Part shown: piece after piece, positions 6,393-12,602 of the stretch | Numbering within the stretch: position 1 is the first letter of the stretch | Layout: the number at the start of each line of letters is the position of its first letter | Assembly (NCBI GenBank): GCA_019634245.1 | Contig: JAHQVR010000249.1 | Coordinates: 1 to 12,602, forward strand | Reading direction: 5' to 3' | Source: Gammaproteobacteria bacterium | Lineage (GTDB): Bacteria; Pseudomonadota; Gammaproteobacteria; Granulosicoccales; Granulosicoccaceae | DNA length: 12,602 nucleotides | The notes under the pieces: model-generated | The model's input: the letters and a program-made list of their open reading frames with translations, nothing else | Databases searched by the model: none | What the model was told of the DNA's origin: nothing | Translations under genes and position numbers: made by a program

Positions 6393-6806
6393 ATGAAGCC
6401 TATTGTCATAACGACCACGTTAATGGTCTCTTCGCTCGGTATGCAACTTCATGCCGAAGGTGTTGACGACCTCATCAATCACTATGTGGTTCAAGCCAAA
6501 AGTGAAACGTCGACTTTCGCAGGTTTTGATCCCATCCGCGGAAAAGATCTGTATTTCAATGAATTTTCAGGCGGTAAAAAAGACACGCCATCCTGCACGT
6601 CTTGCCACACAAATAATCCAACGCAAACAGGCGAGACTCGCGCCGGCAAAGCGATTAAGCCAATGGCTATCTCGGTGAACCCGAAGCGCTATCAAACGCT
6701 TAAAAAGGCAGAAAAATGGTTTCGAAGAAACTGTAAATCTGTTCTTGGTCGCGAATGCACAACCACCGAAAAAGGCGACTTTCTAACTTTCATGAAAAAC
6801 TCATAA
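6393..6806 (+). CDS. DUF1924 / SHP-like monohaem cytochrome c
   Basis: This 137-residue protein has a signal peptide (residues 1-21, cleavage likely after HA) and one haem c site, C68-T-S-C71-H72. The conserved VNPKRY, KWFRRNC and VLGRECT segments identify the DUF1924 family, which includes the Rhodobacter sphaeroides haem protein SHP. In SHP, as I recall, H47 and N88 are the axial ligands. Here H72 and N113 (in FRRNC) have the same 41-residue spacing. C114 and C122 could form the SHP disulfide. SHP binds O2 and NO after loss of the Asn ligand, so a terminal acceptor or sensor role in the periplasm is likely. ATG 6393 was preferred over GTG 6369 because it gives a standard signal peptide. It is the first gene of the cytochrome operon. 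Confidence 0.88.
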   Translation: MKPIVITTTLMVSSLGMQLHAEGVDDLINHYVVQAKSETSTFAGFDPIRGKDLYFNEFSGGKKDTPSCTSCHTNNPTQTGETRAGKAIKPMAISVNPKRYQTLKKAEKWFRRNCKSVLGRECTTTEKGDFLTFMKNS

Positions 6807-6815
6807 GGCGCCATT

Positions 6816-7289
6816 ATGCGTTTAGTCATCGTGCGTTTAACTGTTATTCTATTCGGTGTGTTTATCTCATTGCCTGTCTTTACCGATGATGATCACGTTC
6901 AACTAATCACCGATCAACTGACTAATAACGAGTGCAGCGCCTGTCATTTTTCGTATCCTGCCTCGATGCTCCCAGAGGCATCGTGGAAAAAGATAATGGG
7001 GAATCTGGAGAACCATTTCGGTGAGGATGCCTCTTTGGATGACCAAACAACACAACACATTACCAAATACCTCGTCGCACACGCTGGTGATACTGAATTC
7101 CGGTCCTCAAAATTTGTCCGAGGACTCAATAGTCAAAATCCTCCGATTCGGATTACCGAGACCAATTACTGGATTAGACAACATCCTGCAATTTCTAAGG
7201 AAAATTTGCAGTCAGGACTTGCAGGTTTAAAGTCGAATTGCGCTGTCTGCCATCTTAAAGCCGAAAACGGCTACTACGAGAAATATTAA
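6816..7289 (+). CDS. Dihaem cytochrome c (DHC family), copy 1
   Basis: This 157-residue exported protein has an N-terminal hydrophobic signal (3-22) and two haem c sites, C40-SA-C43-H44 and C142-AV-C145-H146. Family features include FSYPASMLP, HFGEDASL and PIRITET. DHC proteins pass electrons from a membrane cytochrome b to SHP. It starts 9 bp after the SHP-like gene and has AAGG at 6804-6807 as a ribosome site. It is about half identical to the next gene, so the pair arose by duplication. Confidence 0.9.
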   Translation: MRLVIVRLTVILFGVFISLPVFTDDDHVQLITDQLTNNECSACHFSYPASMLPEASWKKIMGNLENHFGEDASLDDQTTQHITKYLVAHAGDTEFRSSKFVRGLNSQNPPIRITETNYWIRQHPAISKENLQSGLAGLKSNCAVCHLKAENGYYEKY

Positions 7290-7294
7290 ACACT

Positions 7295-7768
7295 ATGCCA
7301 GCGCGCCTGTTTCTGGTTGTCATGATAGGGTTCTTGGTTCTCAGCGCACTTATGCGTACTCGCGATGAGAATATTAGCCCAGTCAACCACGCATTGACAG
7401 ACGAGGAATGTTCGGCATGCCATTTGGCATTCCCGGCGGCCATGCTACCTTCAACTTCATGGGCCCGTTTGATGAGCTCTCTTGCGTCGCATTTTGGTGA
7501 CGATGCAAGTCTCGATGAGGATTCAGTCACTGCAATTACCACTTATCTGAATTCAAATTCAGCGGATTCTTCATGGCTTGGGAATCGCTTCAGTCGAGGG
7601 CAAACCAACGATTGGCCAATTCGAATCACAGAAACAGATCACTGGCTACGTGAACACAAAAATCAGTCGTTTAAAAACCCACTGAATTTTGAAGAGATCA
7701 TTCAATCAGATTGCGTGGCTTGTCATGACAACGCTGCCAAAGGAGACTTTCGTTTCAGTGATGCATGA
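7295..7768 (+). CDS. Dihaem cytochrome c (DHC family), copy 2
   Basis: This 157-residue paralogue of the preceding gene has haem sites C39-SA-C42-H43 and C140-VA-C143-H144 and keeps FPAAMLP, HFGDDASLDE and PIRITET. The hydrophobic N-terminus (5-20) ends in LMRTRDE without a good cleavage site, so it may remain membrane-anchored, unlike copy 1. It starts 5 bp after copy 1 with a poor ribosome site, and its last 8 nt overlap the cytochrome b gene. Confidence 0.9.
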   Translation: MPARLFLVVMIGFLVLSALMRTRDENISPVNHALTDEECSACHLAFPAAMLPSTSWARLMSSLASHFGDDASLDEDSVTAITTYLNSNSADSSWLGNRFSRGQTNDWPIRITETDHWLREHKNQSFKNPLNFEEIIQSDCVACHDNAAKGDFRFSDA

Positions 7769-8288
7769 CCGCGAAACCCCTGTTTGGGATATCATCACGC
7801 GCATCTTTCATTGGTCGCTTGTCCTTGCATTCTGCACAAGTCAGCTGACCGCTGAAGAGTGGGATACGGCACATGAATACGTTGGCTACATCATTCTCGG
7901 GCTCGTCGCTTTTCGGATAATCTGGGGATTTATCGGCCCACGAAATGTGCGATTTTATGAATTCGTTAAATCACCGAGCACGATAATAACGCATCTGACT
8001 GACATGCTGACCGGACGACATACTGCGGAGGCGGGTCATAATCCTGCCGGCGGGGCTATGGTTGTTGTTCTGCTTGCTTGGCTTGCTTTAACAGGCTTAT
8101 CTGGCTGGCTGAGCATCACACTTTCTGGAAATATTGCCGAGGTACTCGAAGACTTTCACGAAATTCTTGGGGAGTTTTCATTATTACTTATCGCAGTACA
8201 CGTTGCTGGAGTGATTGTGATGAGTCTTCTTGAGCGACAAGACCTCGCGAAATCCATGATCGACGGGAAAAAACACCTAAAAAGTTGA
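7761..8288 (+). CDS. Cytochrome b561-type membrane protein (cyt b partner of DHC/SHP)
   Basis: This 175-residue protein has four membrane helices with two haem b groups. Likely ligands are H17 (RIFHWSL), H38 (AHEYVG), H133 (DFHEILG) and H147 (AVHVAG). The motif GHNPAGG (92-98) is typical of this DHC-linked b-type family. It would take electrons from quinol and hand them to the dihaem cytochromes. ATG 7761 overlaps the previous stop (ATGCATGA); GTG 7758 in the same frame is nearly equal. The AAGGAG at 7739-7745, inside the previous gene, serves as ribosome site. An upstream extension in frame adds no family sequence. Confidence 0.9.
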   Translation: MHDRETPVWDIITRIFHWSLVLAFCTSQLTAEEWDTAHEYVGYIILGLVAFRIIWGFIGPRNVRFYEFVKSPSTIITHLTDMLTGRHTAEAGHNPAGGAMVVVLLAWLALTGLSGWLSITLSGNIAEVLEDFHEILGEFSLLLIAVHVAGVIVMSLLERQDLAKSMIDGKKHLKS

Positions 8289-8321
8289 GCCATAGAAATA
8301 TGCATGGATGTGAAAATAATT

Positions 8322-8552
8322 TCACTTGAATTTATTAAAAGGAATAGATAGCTCCAAGACCATATCCGGATGTAATTCTGCACTCAGAGAGGTTATTTCA
8401 TCAAAGTTACCGGTATTGATATCTGCGTTTTCAATCTGATCGAATTCTCTTCCGTATTTCCGTATAGCTGATTGATGGTGTTCCTTGAGCTCAATGTCCA
8501 CGTATCTGTCAGTAATTGCGCTGGAGCTATGTCCTGCGTCATCCCAAACATG
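8322..8552 (-). pseudogene. Tyrosine recombinase (integrase) C-terminal remnant
   Basis: A 76-codon frame runs from the transposon boundary to a TGA at 8322-8324. It begins HVWDDAGHSSSAITDRYVDI and continues with a helical tail (HHQSAIRKYG). The DAGHSS-ITDRYV pattern matches the end of tyrosine integrases (GHSS box and catalytic Tyr, about 13 residues on). All upstream parts, including the RHR residues, are missing because the Tn3-type element starts at 8553. The original gene belonged to an older integrative element or genomic island. Integrase family is likely; exact type is unknown. Confidence 0.6.
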
Positions 8553-8590
8553 GGGGTCTGAAGTCCAGTGGTACGAAAACGTACGCTAAG
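8553..8590 (+). repeat. 38-bp terminal inverted repeat of the Tn3-type element
   Basis: It begins GGGGTCTGAAGTCCAGTGG and ends ACGTACGCTAAG. The Tn3 repeat begins GGGGTCTGACGCTCAGTGG and ends with the same TAAG, with ACGAAAAC shared in the middle. The tnpA stop codon (8586-8588) lies inside it, as in Tn3. Confidence 0.95.
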
Positions 8591-11500
8591 GATCGTTTCC
8601 CCGTGTCTCTCGGTTCAGCGGCCTGAGTTGCCCATTCTCGATTTTCTCTGTCAGCGTGAATGAATACCGGCCAAGCATATTCACATGCTCATGAATCAAC
8701 GGTGAGAGCCTAGCTGCGTCTTCTTCCTTGATCTCGCCTGGTTGTCTCTGCAGGTAATCCAGCGCCTCCTGCATATACACGGTGTTCCACAGAACGACTG
8801 CATTGGTCATCAGCCCTAACGCTCCAAGCTGATCTTCTTGCCCCTCGCGGTAACGCTTTCGGATTTCTCCACGCTGACCGTAGCAGATGGTTCTGGCAAC
8901 GCTATGTCGACCTTCACCGCGATTGAGCTGATTCAATATGCGACGGCGGTAGTCTTCATCATCGATATAATTCAGGAGATAGAGCGTCTTATTGATGCGT
9001 CCAACCTCCATAATGGCCTGAGCCAATCCAGACGGTCTTTCACTCTTCAGTAATGAACGAATGAGTTCCGATGCCCTAACAGTACCGAGTTTCAATGAAC
9101 CTGCGATTCGCAACATATCATCCCAGTGCAGCGCTGCTCGTTGAGTATTGATGCAACCACGAGCCATATCATTCAGAGGACCATAGTCAGCATTTTTGTC
9201 AATACGCCAGAACACAGCTTCACCTGCGTCTGCCAATCTCGGTGAAAACTGATATCCCAGCAGCCAAAACAACCCAAACACCATATCACTGACACCCGAT
9301 GTGTCCGTCATGATTTCAGTCGGTCGTATTCCGGTCTGCTGTTCTAGCAATCCTTCCAATACGAAAATGGAATCCCGCAAGGTGCCAGGGATAACGATGC
9401 CGTGAAAACCTGAGTATTGATCCGAGACAAAGTTATACCAGGTGATCCCACGACCGGAATTGAAGTATTTTGGATTCGGCCCAGAGTTGATAGTTCGCAC
9501 AGGCGTGACGAAGCGCATGCTATCGGCTGACGCGACTTCACCTCCACCCCATTTTATCGCAAGCGATAGTGTGGCCTGATAATCGACCAGTCGAGCGTTT
9601 GCTTTGACCAGTGTTTCAGAACGAACGTAATTCTGCTTTACCCAACTTAATCGGTGGCGTGTCAGAGCAGGCACATTGTGTTTGATCAACGGTTCCAGCC
9701 CAATGTTGCATGCTTCCGCTATCAATACCGCACATAGGCTTACCGGTAAATCGTCAACTCGCGCATTGGATTCGCTGACATGAGTAAATTCGGCAGCGAA
9801 ATTCGTATGCGCATGAATCTCCAAGACTAATTCGGTGAGATCAATCTTGGGCAGGAGCGCCGCCACTTGATCACTGAGGTTAACCAGGCTCGCAGGCTCA
9901 TCAAGCTTGTCCAGATTAGTAATGGTCAACGTAGGATGCTTGCCCGCGTGATCCACTCTGATCAATTGATTAGATTCAAATCTGGCTGCCACCTGCTTAT
10001 ACGTTGCATCCAGTTGCTTTTTCAGACTGGCAATAGCCTCATCCGGCAGTATGGGATGCCCCAGTGACCGGCATACTTGCTGCCTGTTGGCTTGCCATTC
10101 TCGGCCTTGGAGCAGTTTTGAACGTGGATCATTCCAACGGTCACTATTTGCAACGTACACATCTCTTCGCCGTAGACTGTCTTGTAGCGTGTTCAGAAAA
10201 CACAAGACGTATCCACGCATCAGTACTTGATCATTGTCATCAAAGACAGTTCGCCTCCAGGGCTGAGTGATGAATTCCTGTGGCGGCTTGTCAAGTATTT
10301 TCCGCCACTTTGTACCCATCTCAGTCAGAAAATTGATCGCGTTCATCGTTGCGCCGCCAGCTGGGGCCGCCTTGAAATCCACTGCAGCAAGCACATTGGG
10401 TAAGAAGCGTCTGACCTTCCCGTACTGTTCTACCAATTCATGGTAATACTGATCACTTGCGGGGCGTGCCAGTGAATTCACAACGGCAATAGTTTCAGCC
10501 AAAACCTCTTTAGGAGTAAGTGAAAATACAGCTTCACGTATCTTGTCACTTGATAGCTCGTCATCGAGGAACAATGCGCACACAGTTGCCAGTGTCAGTG
10601 CGGAACGATCCAGATCTTTTAAGGTTCGCAATCGGTTTTTGCGGCCTTTGACTTTGGCGTTTCTTGCGATATCGGTAGTTAGCAAGTCAAGAACATCGAG
10701 CGCCTCATCCAACGCGATGGTTTCAAATGCCTTCACGAACCCGACCAACACGGCTATTCGCCTGTCCTCTGGCATTCTGGCGATTTTATGCATAGAGGTG
10801 ACACCGGCGTACCGTGCCAGATTCTTTAAACGTACTGGTGGTATGTTTGAAAAATTGAGGTTATGAATACCAAAAGCTCTTAAATCCAGATAACGTTGCA
10901 GGGCCAGGTTCAAAGCCGGACCACTGATCGTTGTCGGTCCTTTACGAAGGCGATCAAACTCAGAGGTGCGTTGACCTTCGGTGATCTGGAGAAGCGTTTC
11001 GAGACTCGCCCTTTGTGTTTCATTCGGTAACGATGACAACTGTTGCCAGAGTCGATCCGCAGCCCGTTGTCGGATTTCAGAAATCAGCCTCGACAGTGTG
11101 GACTCACCAGGCAACAATACCTTGTGACGAACGAGCCAGGCGACAGCAACTCCGAACATGACGCCCGGTCTTTCATTGCTGATCCAAGCACGTGCGTAAA
11201 GTACACGGCTCAGTCGAAACACCCAGGGTCGGTCACCAAATTCCTTGTAACCATAGTGTTTGCGGATCAGGGCGTTGTGCTCACGCTTCGTGGTGTCTCT
11301 CAGGGCATAGTCAGTCAGCACTGACAAGTCTTGCACCGAGAGCTGACGCCCGACGTACCGTTTGACGTTGGTAGGTACTACGGAGATATCTGTCAGAAAC
11401 GTTCCCAAGTACCGAACAGATGTCAATTGCAGCGCAACACCTAACCTGTTTTGATCACCACGGCGGTTCGCAACGAATGCCAGATCAAATTCGTCCAAAT

Positions 11501-11591
11501 GAAAGTAGCGGGACAGTTGCGCTTCGCTCGGTTCTCCAGCGTATTGTCCGTAATGAGCTTTTTGCTCTGGCGTGAGAAAATCTACGGCCAT
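8586..11591 (-). CDS. tnpA: Tn3-family transposase TnpA
   Basis: The product has 1001 residues, the same length as Tn3 TnpA. It begins MAVDFLTPEQKAHYGQY, like Tn3 MPVDFLTTEQ, and is collinear with it to the end. It catalyses replicative transposition through a cointegrate, binding the 38-bp terminal repeats. The DDE residues lie in VASADSMRF, EIMTDTSGVSD and NRGEGRHSVAR, aligned by eye with Tn3 D689, D765 and E881. No frameshift or stop is present, so the enzyme appears intact. The ATG at 11591 was chosen over GTG at 11609 from the Tn3 alignment. Expression is probably repressed by TnpR binding at res. Confidence 0.95.
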   Translation of the reverse strand: MAVDFLTPEQKAHYGQYAGEPSEAQLSRYFHLDEFDLAFVANRRGDQNRLGVALQLTSVRYLGTFLTDISVVPTNVKRYVGRQLSVQDLSVLTDYALRDTTKREHNALIRKHYGYKEFGDRPWVFRLSRVLYARAWISNERPGVMFGVAVAWLVRHKVLLPGESTLSRLISEIRQRAADRLWQQLSSLPNETQRASLETLLQITEGQRTSEFDRLRKGPTTISGPALNLALQRYLDLRAFGIHNLNFSNIPPVRLKNLARYAGVTSMHKIARMPEDRRIAVLVGFVKAFETIALDEALDVLDLLTTDIARNAKVKGRKNRLRTLKDLDRSALTLATVCALFLDDELSSDKIREAVFSLTPKEVLAETIAVVNSLARPASDQYYHELVEQYGKVRRFLPNVLAAVDFKAAPAGGATMNAINFLTEMGTKWRKILDKPPQEFITQPWRRTVFDDNDQVLMRGYVLCFLNTLQDSLRRRDVYVANSDRWNDPRSKLLQGREWQANRQQVCRSLGHPILPDEAIASLKKQLDATYKQVAARFESNQLIRVDHAGKHPTLTITNLDKLDEPASLVNLSDQVAALLPKIDLTELVLEIHAHTNFAAEFTHVSESNARVDDLPVSLCAVLIAEACNIGLEPLIKHNVPALTRHRLSWVKQNYVRSETLVKANARLVDYQATLSLAIKWGGGEVASADSMRFVTPVRTINSGPNPKYFNSGRGITWYNFVSDQYSGFHGIVIPGTLRDSIFVLEGLLEQQTGIRPTEIMTDTSGVSDMVFGLFWLLGYQFSPRLADAGEAVFWRIDKNADYGPLNDMARGCINTQRAALHWDDMLRIAGSLKLGTVRASELIRSLLKSERPSGLAQAIMEVGRINKTLYLLNYIDDEDYRRRILNQLNRGEGRHSVARTICYGQRGEIRKRYREGQEDQLGALGLMTNAVVLWNTVYMQEALDYLQRQPGEIKEEDAARLSPLIHEHVNMLGRYSFTLTEKIENGQLRPLNRETRGNDP

Positions 11592-11639
11592 CAATCCCCT
11601 CAACGCCACTGGTAGAAACTGAAAAAGCAGTTTTCTGAG

Positions 11640-12317
<678 letters not shown>

Positions 12318-12441
12318 ATCATTACAGTCAGATACCGGACGGTCACCACTGCATTAGTTACGGCCAATTCCTGTCATACGTCATTAGTGTCACCAACGCC
12401 TGCTATGTAGAATTTAGGCTGTGTTTCAAGATGGAATATAT

Positions 12442-12602
12442 GTGGTCAAGAGCAAATTGCAACGCTGCGCCCCCGTATTGAATGTCAACAGTCGTACCAT
12501 GAATCCGACCATCGCATTCTTCACTGAAAAGCTCGGGTTTACTGTCGATACTACAGTTGGCAAAGAACCCAGATTTGCCATGCTGTGCAGAGACGATATA
12601 AC
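12442..12602 (+). CDS. VOC (glyoxalase/bleomycin-resistance fold) family protein, 5' part
   Basis: The frame runs off the right edge after about 53 codons. CAPVLNVNSRTMNPTIAFF followed by TEKLGFTVDTTVGKEPRFAML matches the first beta-alpha-beta unit of VOC proteins of the bleomycin-resistance or glyoxalase type. Substrate and metal ligands cannot be read from this part. GTG 12442 is a tentative start; GTG 12421 and TTG 12457 are alternatives, and no ATG fits. The 124 bp between tnpR and this start hold no recognised feature and no terminal repeat, so this may be transposon cargo. Confidence 0.65.
   Translation, partial: MVKSKLQRCAPVLNVNSRTMNPTIAFFTEKLGFTVDTTVGKEPRFAMLCRDDI

Noticed and set aside
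8553..8588. Fusion of TnpA to the integrase remnant by stop-codon readthrough
   Set aside because: The two frames are in phase across the terminal repeat, but the stop is in the usual Tn3 position and nothing suggests recoding.
11592..11609. GTG start at 11609 for TnpA
   Set aside because: Tn3 TnpA begins at the equivalent of ATG 11591, giving the same 1001-residue length.
12318..12441. Second Tn3 terminal repeat shortly after tnpR
   Set aside because: No sequence resembling the inverse of the 38-bp repeat (ending in CAGACCCC) is present here or up to 12602.

Overview
The window looks like an accessory region from a marine-type or metal-exposed gammaproteobacterium. The base composition is moderate. 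The left edge carries the 3' part of a type II NADH dehydrogenase of proteobacterial type, the metal-resistance genes are of proteobacterial families, and the right third is a transposon very close to Tn3. The species cannot be named from the sequence.

Left edge (1-750): an ndh reading frame enters the window and loses its normal C-terminus at about position 200. It is followed by about 190 bp of unassigned DNA and a decayed IS6-family (IS26-like) transposase whose right terminal repeat is still recognisable at 734-748. This IS end lies 9 bp from the stop codon of the first metal gene, so the metal genes were probably brought in or rearranged through this IS.

Metal-response region (758-5715): a cation-efflux (CDF) transporter on the minus strand is divergent from a MerR-family regulator. 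Downstream of merR on the plus strand are a DUF3703 protein and an isoprenylcysteine methyltransferase-like membrane protein. Next on the minus strand is a dsbB-dsbA pair (disulfide oxidase and thiol oxidoreductase), and then an exported Met/His-rich protein. The most interesting feature is regulatory. The same MerR-type promoter (TTGAAC, a 19-bp spacer holding CTCTAG-N3-CTAGAG, then the -10) sits in front of the CDF gene and again in front of dsbBA, in the same orientation and geometry. This suggests one regulon that pairs metal export with repair of periplasmic disulfides.

Cytochrome operon (6393-8288): a DUF1924/SHP-like monohaem cytochrome c, two tandem dihaem cytochromes c (DHC) and a cytochrome b561 form a tight plus-strand operon. 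This is the known SHP-DHC-cyt b arrangement with the DHC gene duplicated. Electrons would pass from the quinol pool through cytochrome b and DHC to the oxygen/NO-binding SHP. A possible, very decayed histidine-kinase fragment lies upstream.

Right third (8322-12602): the C-terminal remnant of a tyrosine integrase is cut by a Tn3-family transposon. The transposon has a 38-bp terminal repeat at 8553-8590, a 1001-residue TnpA on the minus strand, a complete three-subsite res region and a divergent TnpR resolvase. The 5' end of a VOC/glyoxalase-fold gene follows tnpR and runs off the window. The second terminal repeat is not in the window.
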